A stretch of 64,000 nucleotides of DNA from a virus. Shown here piece after piece: positions 46,315-54,796 of this stretch; the stretch's first letter is position 1, and every line of letters starts with the position of its first letter. The translations under genes and the position numbers were made by a program. A model generated the notes under the pieces. The model saw only the letters and a list, made by a program, of their open reading frames with translations, ran no database searches and was not told the origin of the DNA. The DNA is taken from the IMG/VR virus record IMGVR_UViG_3300042559_000515, positions 1-64,000 of that record. One strand, written 5' to 3'.

Positions 46315-47034
46315 ATGTCAGCCACCACCATCACCCCCCGTCAGCAGTCATTTATTCGCTCACTCTTAGAGGAGCGTCTTGATGTACTGGAAATCACCAA
46401 CCTTGACGAGTACATCGTCTCGGTCGGTCTCAACGCACTCACAGCGAACTCTGCGAGCAAACTCATTGAGCATCTCAAGTCGGTGCCTGTGGGCAAGAAG
46501 TCAGAGCATGCGCACTTGCCCGAAGGTCGGGTCATCGTCAACAAGTTCGCCAAGGAGTGCACGCTCTGTGGTGGCTTGGTGGACAGCGGTGCTGGTCATG
46601 CAGTGCAGACTGCTAATGGCTGGCGGACATTCCATGCGATGGACAAGTGCAGTGCACCAGCCGATGCTCCACGCATCACGGTTGAGTCCAAGCGTGCGTA
46701 TCGCTGTGACGATGGCACTGTCGCTATCGCCTACACCACACAGAACGGTCGCATTGCGATGCGCCGTCTTGTGATTCACGAGGACAACAAGGGTTCTCTT
46801 GAGTACTGGAAGGGCGGTGTCGCCATCGTGAGCGCCACTGGCTCGCTCCTTACGCAGGAGCAGGCATCCGAACTCGGCAAGGTGTACGGGTTCTGCATCT
46901 GCTGTGGCAAGGACTTGAGTGAAGACCAGTCGCTTGCTGTCGGGTATGGCAGGACTTGTGCTGGCAACAATGAGTGGTGGTACCCATCACCCAGTGAAGC
47001 ACGAGAGATTCTCAACCGACCAGTCAGTATCTAG
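46315..47034 (+). CDS. DUF6011-like zinc protein
   Basis: A 239-residue protein. Zinc-like sites: 'ECTLCGGLVDSGAGHAV' (about 80-96) and near the end 'FCICCGKDLSEDQSLAVGYG', then 'RTCAGN'. The second pattern (CxxCG-x-L-...-GxG-x-x-C) is that of DUF6011, common in actinophages. N-terminal helices contain 'TPRQQSFIRSLLEERLDVLE'. Nucleic acid interaction is likely given its place beside the helicase. Confidence 0.65.
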   Translation: MSATTITPRQQSFIRSLLEERLDVLEITNLDEYIVSVGLNALTANSASKLIEHLKSVPVGKKSEHAHLPEGRVIVNKFAKECTLCGGLVDSGAGHAVQTANGWRTFHAMDKCSAPADAPRITVESKRAYRCDDGTVAIAYTTQNGRIAMRRLVIHEDNKGSLEYWKGGVAIVSATGSLLTQEQASELGKVYGFCICCGKDLSEDQSLAVGYGRTCAGNNEWWYPSPSEAREILNRPVSI

Positions 47035-47054
47035 TTCAACCCATTAGTTGAGGG

Positions 47055-47135
47055 GACAGCACGAGCAACTGTTCGTGCCGTCCTCACTATCTATTCGCAA
47101 TGTGTGAGTAGGTAGTGAGGGCGATATCATCGCCC
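47055..47135 (+). promoter_or_regulatory. Tripartite hairpin element, copy 4
   Basis: H1: GACaGCACGA/TCGTGCcGTC (47055-47064 with 47073-47082). H2: GTCCTCACTATCTA/TAGGTAGTGAGGGC (47080-47093 with 47109-47122, 14 bp). H3: GGGCGAT/ATCGCCC (47119-47125 with 47129-47135), which takes up the last four bases of the H2 3' arm. Precedes the helicase start at 47167. Confidence 0.75.
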
Positions 47136-47166
47136 CTGAGCACCCAACATAACCAAGGAGTATTCC

Positions 47167-48705
47167 ATGTCCCACCGTTCCGCACTTGATGCCCTGCTGT
47201 CCTCAGCAGTGCGTGTCCCCAAACCCATTGATGTCTGCCCCGAACTCACAGCGCTGTCGGGTGCACATGACTATGACCTCGGCTTTGACCTGTCACTGCC
47301 ATTACTCCCGTACCAGCGTGCTGGTGTGGCGTATGCGCTCAAGCAACGCCGTGTCATCCTCGGTGACGAGATGGGCTTGGGCAAGACCCCACAACTCATT
47401 GCCGTGGCTCTCAAGGCTGTTGAGGACGGTCACCGTGCACTCATCGTGGTGCCACCGTCACTGCGCCTCAACTGGGACAGAGAGATTGCCAAGTTCACCT
47501 CTCGCCGTCTCACCGTGGAGATTGCTGAGGGCACCACGCCCTACGCACTGCGCAAGTCTGATGTCGTCATCATCGGTGACGCCAGTGTGGTCGGCTGGGC
47601 GCCTGCGCTCAACCGTCTCAACTTCGGTGCACTGTTAGTTGACGAGGCACACCGCTTCAAGAACCCCAAGGCAAAGCGCACCATCGCATTGCAGGGCATC
47701 GCTCGTGGCATTGATGCTGACGGGTATGTCGTGCTCGCTTCGGGTACGCCAGCAACCAACCGCCCCGTTGAGTTGGTCGCACTGCTTGACACCATCGGTC
47801 GCCTTGACCCTGTGTTCGGTTCTGCTGGTTCATTCAAGTGGCGCTACTGCGACCCGATTCGCAATGCGTTCGGCTGGACATTCAACGGTTCAACCAACAG
47901 TGCCGAGTTGCACGACAAGTTGCGTGGCACTTGCTACATCCGCCGTAAGAAGGCTGATGTGCTCACCGAGTTGCCAGCCAAGCGCCGTGCTCAGGTTGCT
48001 ATCGCTCTGACCGATGTGGAGTTGCGTGAGTACCTCCGCATTGAGTCTGACTTCCTCATGTGGGTGTACGGCAAGGGTGGTCGTGAGGCTGTCATGCGTG
48101 TGTCTCGTGCCGAGGCAATCACGCAGTTGACCGCACTGCGACAGGAGATGGCAAAGGTCAAGGTCAAGCACGCCATTGAGCACATTGAGTCCATCGTTGA
48201 GGGTGACCAGCCAGTGGTCATCTTCGGACATCACCGTGCGGTGCTTGAGTCCATCATCGCTGAGTGTGAGACACGCTCTGCTGAAGACCCACGATGGAAT
48301 GTCGTGAGTGTTCTCGGTGGCAAGTCCGATGCACAAAAGCAACAAGCAGTGGACGACTTCCAGTCGGGTCGTGCGAGCGTGTTCGTGGGCAACTACACCT
48401 CCGCTGGTGTCGGTCTCACACTCACTCGTGCCAACCAGTGGGTGAGCGTGGAGTTACCGTGGACACCTGCTGAACTACAGCAAGCCGAAGACCGATGCCA
48501 CAGATTCACGCAAACAGAATCTGTGACTTGCTGGCACCTGACTGGTGCTCGTGCCAATGGTCAGTTGACCATTGACGACCGACTCTTCGGTCTGCTCAAC
48601 AGCAAGGCGGAGGTTCTCTCCGCAGTGCTTGACGGCAACGCCGAAGACCTCGGTGCTGAGGCTGGCTCACTGCTCGCCTCGCTCCTTGGTGACTGGGTCG
48701 GCTAA
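47167..48705 (+). CDS. SNF2-family helicase / ATPase
   Basis: A 512-residue protein. SNF2 motifs in order: Q-like 'LLPYQRAGVAYALKQ' near 46-60, Walker A 'DEMGLGKT' (67-74), Ia 'ALIVVPPSLRLNW' (91-103), DEAH (159-162), III 'SGTP' (192-195), IV-VI in the C-terminal half ('PVVIFGHHRAVLESI', 'VGNYTSAGVGLTLTRANQWV', 'QQAEDRCHRFTQTESV'). It resembles SMARCAL1-like SNF2 ATPases. These reanneal or remodel DNA; here a role in phage replication is likely. Preceded by tripartite element 4. Confidence 0.88.
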   Translation: MSHRSALDALLSSAVRVPKPIDVCPELTALSGAHDYDLGFDLSLPLLPYQRAGVAYALKQRRVILGDEMGLGKTPQLIAVALKAVEDGHRALIVVPPSLRLNWDREIAKFTSRRLTVEIAEGTTPYALRKSDVVIIGDASVVGWAPALNRLNFGALLVDEAHRFKNPKAKRTIALQGIARGIDADGYVVLASGTPATNRPVELVALLDTIGRLDPVFGSAGSFKWRYCDPIRNAFGWTFNGSTNSAELHDKLRGTCYIRRKKADVLTELPAKRRAQVAIALTDVELREYLRIESDFLMWVYGKGGREAVMRVSRAEAITQLTALRQEMAKVKVKHAIEHIESIVEGDQPVVIFGHHRAVLESIIAECETRSAEDPRWNVVSVLGGKSDAQKQQAVDDFQSGRASVFVGNYTSAGVGLTLTRANQWVSVELPWTPAELQQAEDRCHRFTQTESVTCWHLTGARANGQLTIDDRLFGLLNSKAEVLSAVLDGNAEDLGAEAGSLLASLLGDWVG

Positions 48706-48730
48706 CACAATCTGAGGTGGTGCTCACGGG

Positions 48731-48811
48731 CGTCACGAGGTGCGAGCCTCGTGGCGTGCCGTGGTCATTGTGGGGTCGGGACACTCCGCAGTGACCACGG
48801 GACGCAAGTCC
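48731..48811 (+). promoter_or_regulatory. Tripartite hairpin element, copy 5
   Basis: H1: CGTCACGAGG/CCTCGTGGCG (48731-48740 with 48747-48756). H2: CCGTGGTCA/TGACCACGG (48759-48767 with 48792-48800) enclosing GGGGT/ACTCC. H3: GGAC-GCAA-GTCC (48800-48811), sharing the last base of the H2 3' arm. The next start is at 48843. Confidence 0.65.
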
Positions 48812-48842
48812 AAACAGCACCAACACAACAAGGAATTAAACA

Positions 48843-49211
48843 ATGAAGACACAAGCAATCATCACTATCAACCATCCCGACAACCTGTCAGCGAACTGGG
48901 TTATCGCTGATGTCATTGACCCATTCATCGCTGATGTCAACACTGGTGGCAACGATGAATGGAATCTCGCCTTGGCGTTGTCACTGACCGAGACGCAACT
49001 GCGTGACAAGGCATTGCGCAGTGCGCTGTTGCTGGTTCTCAGTGACTTCCCTGCGGACATGAGCAACGAGTGGATTCTTGACGGCGTCCTCAATGATGAC
49101 GAGCGCATCATTGTGTGGGAGCCGTTCTCCATCGTCAACTGGGACAAAGAAGAACTGGTCGCTCACATTGAGCAGACAGCGGACACCATCTACAACACAT
49201 ACTTTCAATAA
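48843..49211 (+). CDS. Unrecognised 122-residue protein
   Basis: Acidic, Asn/Leu-rich protein with 'PDNLSANWVIADVIDPFIAD' and 'DEWILDGVLND'-like helices. Preceded by tripartite element 5. Function unknown. Confidence 0.5.
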   Translation: MKTQAIITINHPDNLSANWVIADVIDPFIADVNTGGNDEWNLALALSLTETQLRDKALRSALLLVLSDFPADMSNEWILDGVLNDDERIIVWEPFSIVNWDKEELVAHIEQTADTIYNTYFQ

Positions 49212-49222
49212 GGAGACAAACA

Positions 49223-49420
49223 ATGAAGACAGAGACCATCAACAACATCCTGCTCGTACTACTGGGAATGGCACTTGCTCTTGGGAGTGTCATCTTGTGG
49301 GACACCGTGGACTACTACGCCAAGTGTGATGCGGTCGTGGTGCAGGACATCAATGGCAATCGCTACTGCGTGGACAAGGCAACGCTCGTTGAGAGCACAA
49401 CAACTAATTACAACAAGTAA
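49223..49420 (+). CDS. Small membrane-anchored protein
   Basis: A 65-residue protein. Residues 6-24 ('INNILLVLLGMALALGSVIL') are a membrane helix; the rest is Cys-containing and outside or inside by prediction only. A ribosome site AAGGAG precedes it. Function unknown. Confidence 0.55.
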   Translation: MKTETINNILLVLLGMALALGSVILWDTVDYYAKCDAVVVQDINGNRYCVDKATLVESTTTNYNK

Positions 49421-49430
49421 AGGACACATC

Positions 49431-49712
49431 ATGAACCCATACGAACAACCCGAACAACCAATCGGTTGCCAATGCAATGTCACCTTCGGTGGTCAAGAGA
49501 TGGCAGTCATCATCGCATTCGGTGATGACCCAGTTATCACTGACGACATCGGCAACCCTTGGTATGACCTTGACATCAATGTCTTCTACTACCTCAACGA
49601 TGCAGAGACAGACCAACTACACGATGCAGTCAACAAAGGCTTAGAGGGCTTTGCTGTTGACGGCGAAATTGAAATAGTCATTGACAGTGACTTTGAATAC
49701 CTTTTTCTTTAA
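49431..49712 (+). CDS. Unrecognised 93-residue acidic protein
   Basis: I start at ATG 49431 (AAAGGACACATC before). The frame could extend to 49275, but that would overlap the membrane protein. Residues include 'EMAVIIAFGDDPVITDDIGN' and a Phe/Leu-rich end. Function unknown. Confidence 0.5.
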   Translation: MNPYEQPEQPIGCQCNVTFGGQEMAVIIAFGDDPVITDDIGNPWYDLDINVFYYLNDAETDQLHDAVNKGLEGFAVDGEIEIVIDSDFEYLFL

Positions 49713-49724
49713 GGAGCAACCAAC

Positions 49725-50045
49725 ATGAACATCACATCAGAACAAGAGCAGGCAGTAGACAACTGGGAGTACCAGTACCGACCCATCAAGAACCACATCA
49801 GTGGTGACCTTGGATGGAACGGCACCGTCTTTGAGACCTACGGAGACGACATTGCGTTCGTGGTTTCACAGCCACAAAACCTCATATGGACATGGGTAGA
49901 CACCGACAATGGCACAACCATCCTCAGTGGTTACCACCTTGTCAATCGCATCGGTTACTTCGTGACCGAGTACCCATGGGTGAGACCAACCGAGGTGCAG
50001 GTAGAGACCTACACAGAAGAAGAAACAGAAGAGGAGCCGTTCTAA
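49725..50045 (+). CDS. Unrecognised 106-residue protein
   Basis: Acidic C-terminus ('VETYTEEETEEEPF') and Trp-rich centre ('LIWTWVDTDNGTTILSGYHL'). Its TAA overlaps the next ATG. Function unknown. Confidence 0.5.
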   Translation: MNITSEQEQAVDNWEYQYRPIKNHISGDLGWNGTVFETYGDDIAFVVSQPQNLIWTWVDTDNGTTILSGYHLVNRIGYFVTEYPWVRPTEVQVETYTEEETEEEPF

Positions 50046-50269
50046 TGCAGAACATCAAGTTCGTTCAGAGTGTGACCATCTCGGTCACCTTTGACATGTC
50101 CTTTCCCAGCGACTGGACACTCCAGCAGATTCTGGAGAGCATCAAGGACACCACCACTGATATCAGTGCACATGTCCTGCCCGAAACACTTCCACAAGGT
50201 GCAGTAAGTAACAGCACCATTGTGGATGACATCATTATCAACCACACCGCCATACAGGAGAACAACTAA
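50045..50269 (+). CDS. Unrecognised 74-residue protein
   Basis: ATG 50045 overlaps the upstream stop (TAATG). Strand-rich ('VQSVTISVTFDMSFPSDWTL'). Also overlaps the next start by one base. Function unknown. Confidence 0.5.
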   Translation: MQNIKFVQSVTISVTFDMSFPSDWTLQQILESIKDTTTDISAHVLPETLPQGAVSNSTIVDDIIINHTAIQENN

Positions 50270-50682
50270 TGACCGCAACAACCGCCAGTGACTTCCAAGT
50301 CACGCTCGCATACATCCAACAGAACATTGATGCCATCGCTGAGTTTGCTCAGCAGTTCCTCAATGAGAACTACTTTGAAGACGATGATGTCTTCCACTCA
50401 TACGGAGACCGTGTTGACCTCAACTTCATCCGAGATGAAGATGACAACAAGTGGAGGTGCTTTGCATACCCAGTGGTCAACGGTGACCCCTCCTATGACT
50501 ACGAGGTAGCCATCCCAGTGGACACCGATACCTACAAGGTTGTGCGGTTCTACAAAGACATCAGCCGTGCCAACAAGGTCATCCTGACTGGACTTACCTT
50601 GCAGGACGCAAAGGAACACTGCAAGCGTGATGACACGCACAGTGACGACTGGTTTGACGGATACGAAAAGGAAAGCAAGTAA
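50269..50682 (+). CDS. Unrecognised 137-residue protein
   Basis: Acidic protein with helix 'NIDAIAEFAQQFLNENYFED' and a strand-rich middle. TAATG links it to both neighbours. Function unknown. Confidence 0.5.
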   Translation: MTATTASDFQVTLAYIQQNIDAIAEFAQQFLNENYFEDDDVFHSYGDRVDLNFIRDEDDNKWRCFAYPVVNGDPSYDYEVAIPVDTDTYKVVRFYKDISRANKVILTGLTLQDAKEHCKRDDTHSDDWFDGYEKESK

Positions 50683-50873
50683 TGGAAACACAAGTCAGCA
50701 AGCAATCACTGGACACCATCGTTGATGCTCTGTTCCTCTACATGAAGTGGAACGAGGGATTCTCAAAGGTGGCTATCACACAGAACGACTACGAAGCATC
50801 AGCACGACACATCATCAACGCAAACAACGCAGAGCGAGCAATCGCAGAACTCAAACAACAAGGAGACAAATAA
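50682..50873 (+). CDS. Unrecognised 63-residue protein
   Basis: Helical protein ('SLDTIVDALFLYMKWNEGFS', then 'RHIINANNAERAIAELKQQG'). TAATG coupled on both sides. Function unknown. Confidence 0.5.
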   Translation: METQVSKQSLDTIVDALFLYMKWNEGFSKVAITQNDYEASARHIINANNAERAIAELKQQGDK

Positions 50874-51046
50874 TGAACCCTGAGAAATACCATTGGTTCG
50901 CAGAAGACGGTTCCTATGGCAGTGGTGTCACCCTCGTGGTGGACACCAGCAACTGGACGGATGAAGACTGGCGAGACATTGAAGACACATCAGACAGCGA
51001 GCGCTCCACAGTGGCGCTTGAGATAACCAAGAAGAGAAAGGGGTAG
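50873..51046 (+). CDS. Unrecognised 57-residue protein
   Basis: Start ATG 50873 overlaps the upstream stop; an upstream extension to 50747 is rejected because it runs through the previous gene. Small strand-helix protein ('YGSGVTLVVDTSNWTDEDWR'). Function unknown. Confidence 0.45.
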   Translation: MNPEKYHWFAEDGSYGSGVTLVVDTSNWTDEDWRDIEDTSDSERSTVALEITKKRKG

Positions 51047-51049
51047 GTC

Positions 51050-51283
51050 ATGCCCACCACATCACCAGCGACTTACTACAAGGAATCCATCAGCAATGCG
51101 TTTGGCTCCCTCGTAGGCAAAACAGTATTGCGAGTGCGTCCGTTCGTACCGAGCGAGTATGAGATGTTTGGGTGGTCAGAAGGTCACGCATTCCTCATTG
51201 AGTTTGACGACAACACCTTGCTCATTCCCGTATCAGATGAAGAGTGCAACAGCGCAGGCTGGCTGTACATTGACGAACTCTAA
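51050..51283 (+). CDS. Unrecognised 77-residue protein
   Basis: Beta-rich sequence ('LVGKTVLRVRPFVPSEYEMF', 'FDDNTLLIPVSDEECN') without a membrane segment. Could be a small OB-like fold. Function unknown. Confidence 0.5.
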   Translation: MPTTSPATYYKESISNAFGSLVGKTVLRVRPFVPSEYEMFGWSEGHAFLIEFDDNTLLIPVSDEECNSAGWLYIDEL

Positions 51284-51300
51284 AAGAAAGAACAACAAAT

Positions 51301-51849
51301 ATGAACACCAATCTTTGCAGTAACTGCAAGACCGAACTCAACGAAGATTCCATGCGCTGGTCAAGCGTCCTCAGCGGAGAAATCTGTGAGGGTTGCTTTG
51401 ACGAAGACATGACTTACCCAGCGACCATCCGTATCGTTAACCCGAACGGTGATGTGGAGACCTACCTTGTCGGTGACCTCAACATCATTACCGAGTACGG
51501 AGACGATACAGACCTCCCTGCCAAGCGTCAGTGGGTCAGCACCGATGGCTGGCGTGGCTATAACAAGACAGAGATTGATGGCTGGGTAGCAGTACTCACT
51601 GGATGGACAACGGGTGGCTATGACGACCCCATCGCTCGTAGGAAGCGCCTGTTCAACAACTTTGCTGAGTACCTGCTAACCAATGACATCTACCCACCAT
51701 GTCAGGTTGCCTTGATTACCGACACCACATCCAACCTGTTTTCAACCGCAGTGACCGTTCAGGTTCTTGCAAAGGATGAGGACACATTCAACAACTGGCT
51801 GAACTCAACCGAGTACCCAGCCGAAGAACTATCACACTCATTGTCTTAG
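51301..51849 (+). CDS. Zinc-finger-start protein of 182 residues
   Basis: The N-terminus has 'LCSNCKTELNED' and 'ICEGCFDEDM', a four-Cys zinc ribbon. The remainder is Trp/Thr-rich, acidic. No known family. The plus-operon has several such Cys-rich starts. Confidence 0.55.
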   Translation: MNTNLCSNCKTELNEDSMRWSSVLSGEICEGCFDEDMTYPATIRIVNPNGDVETYLVGDLNIITEYGDDTDLPAKRQWVSTDGWRGYNKTEIDGWVAVLTGWTTGGYDDPIARRKRLFNNFAEYLLTNDIYPPCQVALITDTTSNLFSTAVTVQVLAKDEDTFNNWLNSTEYPAEELSHSLS

Positions 51850-51861
51850 AAAGGAGACACC

Positions 51862-52113
51862 ATGACCACCATTATCCGTAACTATCAGAAAGATGAACTC
51901 ATCTCTGATGCACAGGACATCTACACCAACTACACCTTTGAGGAACTTGATGGTGCGGTGTTCTTGACCAGTTGTGACATCACAGGCGCTGAGATTTACC
52001 ACCTGACCAACGACAAGGTTGCTTGGATTCAATCCATTGACCTTGACTGGGTCGCTCCGTATGACGAGCGTGTCCTTCGCACGACATCATTAGACACTGT
52101 GGAGGTCAAGTAG
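51862..52113 (+). CDS. Unrecognised 83-residue protein
   Basis: Acidic protein with 'AQDIYTNYTFEELDGAVFLT'. Preceded by an AAGGAGACACC site. Function unknown. Confidence 0.5.
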   Translation: MTTIIRNYQKDELISDAQDIYTNYTFEELDGAVFLTSCDITGAEIYHLTNDKVAWIQSIDLDWVAPYDERVLRTTSLDTVEVK

Positions 52114-52115
52114 CC

Positions 52116-52358
52116 ATGGCAACATTCAAGTTCAAAGTTCAGTGGGACATAGAGGTAGACATAGACGCCATTGATGAAGACGAGGCATACGAAATCATCT
52201 ATGGCGATGTCCTCCTTGATGCCTACGGCAGGGGCAAAGGCTCCCTCAGTGTTGACCTCGTAGAAGACATTGAAAAAAGTGAATGGGGTTTGTTTGATAC
52301 CGACCCCGAAGAAGAACCAATTACCTACCTCGCTCTTAATGACGAGGATTACCTCTAA
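52116..52358 (+). CDS. Unrecognised 80-residue acidic protein
   Basis: Beginning MATFKFKVQWDIEVDIDAID; strand then Glu/Asp-rich helices, end 'YLALNDEDYL'. Could be a DNA-mimic type protein by its charge; no further support. Function unknown. Confidence 0.45.
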   Translation: MATFKFKVQWDIEVDIDAIDEDEAYEIIYGDVLLDAYGRGKGSLSVDLVEDIEKSEWGLFDTDPEEEPITYLALNDEDYL

Positions 52359-52368
52359 GGAGAACCCA

Positions 52369-52602
52369 ATGATTAACCAACTACCGTTCTGGTGCCGTTC
52401 ATGCGAAGCGGACTTCAACAACTTTGATGAGCAGGGAGTGTGTGGCAAGTGTGACACACCAAATGTTCTTGAGCGCCACAACATCACAGTGACCATTCCA
52501 GTAGACGCCTTCTCACTGCTTGACGCTCAAGCAAATGTAGAGGCTCTCATCAAGCAATTAATCAAACAGCAAATCGTCTCTCCAGAGACAACAGTGTTCT
52601 AA
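52369..52602 (+). CDS. Small zinc-ribbon protein
   Basis: A 77-residue protein; start ATG 52369 has an AAGGAGAACCC site. 'FWCRSCEADFNNFDEQGVCG' and 'KCDTP' give a four-Cys zinc ribbon at residues 9-29; the rest is a helix 'SLLDAQANVEALIKQLIKQQ'. Likely nucleic acid binding. The in-frame extension to 52270 is rejected. Confidence 0.6.
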   Translation: MINQLPFWCRSCEADFNNFDEQGVCGKCDTPNVLERHNITVTIPVDAFSLLDAQANVEALIKQLIKQQIVSPETTVF

Positions 52603-52615
52603 GGAGGACATCAAC

Positions 52616-52900
52616 ATGGGATACCAAACAGCACTCGGCATTGCCGAGACCGACATCAGCCTCAGCCAGCAAGTGTCATGGCACTTCAGTAGCAACTGCT
52701 ACCCACCAGTGCCACAGTTGATGGTGCCAGTGGCAGTAGAAGCCATTGAGAAAGTTCTCTACGAAGACGGCGGTGAATTACTTCAACTGCCCGAAGGTGT
52801 GTCCTTCCGTGGTGACACTGAGGTCAATGCATACACCATCGTGGAGAACCTCCACCTGTGGGCATTCGTACACGACAACCTTGAAGGAGAGGACGAGTAA
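52616..52900 (+). CDS. Unrecognised 94-residue protein
   Basis: Helical with Ser/His-rich centre ('LSQQVSWHFSSNCYPPVPQL') and an acidic end. TAATG links it to the next gene. Function unknown. Confidence 0.5.
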   Translation: MGYQTALGIAETDISLSQQVSWHFSSNCYPPVPQLMVPVAVEAIEKVLYEDGGELLQLPEGVSFRGDTEVNAYTIVENLHLWAFVHDNLEGEDE

Positions 52901-53121
52901 TGGCTGAACAAATAAATACATCCATTGTCATTCATCACCGAGGATTCCTCCTCGGCTACAGCGTGTCCGTGACGCTTTGGGTAGAAGGTGAGTTTGAGCC
53001 ACTGGTGGACAACCGACAGTGGACATTCACCAAGCGCAAGGCTCGCAGTATCGCACAAAAGAATGTCATGGCGATAGAAGCCATCAAAAAACTACAGGAG
53101 GCAATGCGTGCAGGTATCTAA
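52900..53121 (+). CDS. Unrecognised 73-residue protein
   Basis: Strand then basic helix ('VDNRQWTFTKRKARSIAQKN'). Overlaps the small membrane protein gene. Function unknown. Confidence 0.5.
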   Translation: MAEQINTSIVIHHRGFLLGYSVSVTLWVEGEFEPLVDNRQWTFTKRKARSIAQKNVMAIEAIKKLQEAMRAGI

Positions 53122-53299
53122 CTACCAACGATTCCGAAACCGTGTGCTGTACCCCATCGCAAGCATCTTTTTTGTGGTGGCTCTGTACATCTCATGGTTC
53201 AAGTCCATCTACCTTTACGGACAGCCCATCACGCTGTTAGTAGTCATGACTCTCGTTGGGTTCGGGTTTGCAATCGCAAACTTTAAACCCAAACGCTAA
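53108..53299 (+). CDS. Small two-segment membrane protein
   Basis: A 63-residue protein, GTG start at 53108. Two hydrophobic stretches (about 14-31 and 38-56: 'ITLLVVMTLVGFGFAIANF'). A holin-type or anchoring role is possible. Overlaps the previous gene by 14 bases. Confidence 0.5.
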   Translation: MQVSNYQRFRNRVLYPIASIFFVVALYISWFKSIYLYGQPITLLVVMTLVGFGFAIANFKPKR

Positions 53300-53315
53300 G
53301 TTGTCATCAACCAAT

Positions 53316-53339
53316 CACGCCGATAAATTAGTCGGTGTG
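53316..53339 (+). other. Leader hairpin of the DUF932 gene
   Basis: CACGCCGA-TAAATTAG-TCGGTGTG: an 8-bp stem with an 8-base loop, upstream of 53382. No T-tract follows. Could be a leader hairpin or an mRNA stabiliser. Different from the tripartite elements. Confidence 0.4.
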
Positions 53340-53381
53340 GTACCACCCACAACAAAAACCAAACACAGAAAGTAACTAACC

Positions 53382-54407
53382 ATGTCACGAGAAACTTACG
53401 AATGGCTCAACACCAACATCCTTGTCGGATTCAGCGAACAGCGAGGTAATGCATGGCATTACAAGGAGTCAGCACAAGGCACCGAACCCAACCACTACAC
53501 GGGAGCAGTTCCTGTGGATGATGTCCTCCGCCGTCTCTTCAACTGGACAGCAGTTGAGGCTGAGTCCTGTGTCCGTGTCCCAAATGGTGACGGAACATTC
53601 CGCCTCATCACTGACCCGACCCGAAAGGCAATCGTCCATTCCGATAACGACACCGTCTTTGCGGTGTTCAAGAACTCTTACCAAGTTCACCAGTACAAGA
53701 AGTGGCTCCTTGACACCGTTGCGAATCTTGTTGACGACAACGACCTCGCCATCGGCGGTGCTGGTCTCCTCCGTCAAGGTGCCAAGGCATATGTTCAGGT
53801 GGAATTGCCTGAGACGATTAAGACGCCATCAGGCTTTGACATTCGTCCTCACCTCCTCGCCTGCACATCACATGACGGCACCCTGTCATCAACCTTCCAG
53901 TTGGTATCCACTGTGGTCGTGTGTGACAACACGCTCGCTGGTGCCTTGAGTGAGAAGACAGCCAAGCACAAGGTGCGCCACAGCAAGCACTCCATCGGCA
54001 AGTTGCAGACAGTCCGTGACGCTCTCGGAATCATCCATGAGTACACAGATGACCTCATGCTTGAACTGGAGCGCCTGTCCACTCAGAAGGTCTCTGACCG
54101 TGAGTTCAATGCAATCATTGAGCACCTCGTGCCACTATCAACAGACTTGGACATCCGTCCTCAGGTCAAGGCTCGTGTGGAGAACAAGCAGGAACTCCTG
54201 CGCCACATGTACACCAATGACCCGATGGTCTCTCCATGGAAGGGCACTGCGCTCGGAGTACTTCAGATGTGGAACACCTACCAGCACCACTTCGCTGGTG
54301 CAGACGGTTCCCGTATTGAGCGCAACATGCTCAACGGCATCACTGGTAAGACCAGCGACCAAGACAAGTTCGTCTTGAACGCCATTGACAACTTGGTGCT
54401 CGCCTAA
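53382..54407 (+). CDS. DUF932-family protein
   Basis: A 341-residue protein of the DUF932 (phage/plasmid-like) family: landmarks 'KAYVQVELPETIKTPSGFD', 'STFQLVSTVVVCDNTLAGAL', 'KHSIGKLQTVRDALGII', 'PWKGTALGVLQMWNTYQHHF', 'ERNMLNGITGKTSDQDKFVL'. The family is found on phages and plasmids and may act in replication; biochemical role is unknown. Its stop overlaps the WhiB start (TAATG). Confidence 0.75.
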   Translation: MSRETYEWLNTNILVGFSEQRGNAWHYKESAQGTEPNHYTGAVPVDDVLRRLFNWTAVEAESCVRVPNGDGTFRLITDPTRKAIVHSDNDTVFAVFKNSYQVHQYKKWLLDTVANLVDDNDLAIGGAGLLRQGAKAYVQVELPETIKTPSGFDIRPHLLACTSHDGTLSSTFQLVSTVVVCDNTLAGALSEKTAKHKVRHSKHSIGKLQTVRDALGIIHEYTDDLMLELERLSTQKVSDREFNAIIEHLVPLSTDLDIRPQVKARVENKQELLRHMYTNDPMVSPWKGTALGVLQMWNTYQHHFAGADGSRIERNMLNGITGKTSDQDKFVLNAIDNLVLA

Positions 54408-54784
54408 TGGCAACGGAGGTAGAAGTGGGGGGCGTCAAGCCCCCCTCTTCTCGTTACATCCGCTTGACGGACTACGACACAGGTAACTTCGTTGACCTAC
54501 CTAGCCTCAAGTTTGAGGACGATGGTCTGTGGAGGGACAAGGCATACTGCAAGGGTCAGACATACATGACCCCTGTGTTCTTCACCGAGAATGCACAGCG
54601 CAACAACACACGGGCAATGATGATTGAGAAAGCACAATCATTCTGTAATAAGTGTGAGGTGCGCAAGGAGTGTTACAACTTCGCACGGAAAAATGACTTC
54701 AGGCATGGTGTGTGGGGTGGTGTGGACTTCTTCGTATCCAGCGAATCACCACGCCGTATCCCTCTTCCCGACAGCATTGATTAA
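54407..54784 (+). CDS. WhiB-family transcription regulator
   Basis: A 125-residue protein with the four iron-sulfur Cys: C48, C80, C83, C89 and the GVWGG motif at 101-105, preceded by the 'FF' and Trp/Cys region ('LWRDKAYCKG'). WhiB proteins bind a 4Fe-4S cluster and act with the sigma factor; phage WhiBs can redirect host transcription. Coupled to DUF932. Found so far only in actinobacteria and their phages. Confidence 0.88.
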   Translation: MATEVEVGGVKPPSSRYIRLTDYDTGNFVDLPSLKFEDDGLWRDKAYCKGQTYMTPVFFTENAQRNNTRAMMIEKAQSFCNKCEVRKECYNFARKNDFRHGVWGGVDFFVSSESPRRIPLPDSID

Positions 54785-54796
54785 AGAAAGACATTT

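Noticed and set aside
53316-53339. Sixth copy of the tripartite element
   Set aside because: Only one hairpin is present, without H2/H3 overlap.
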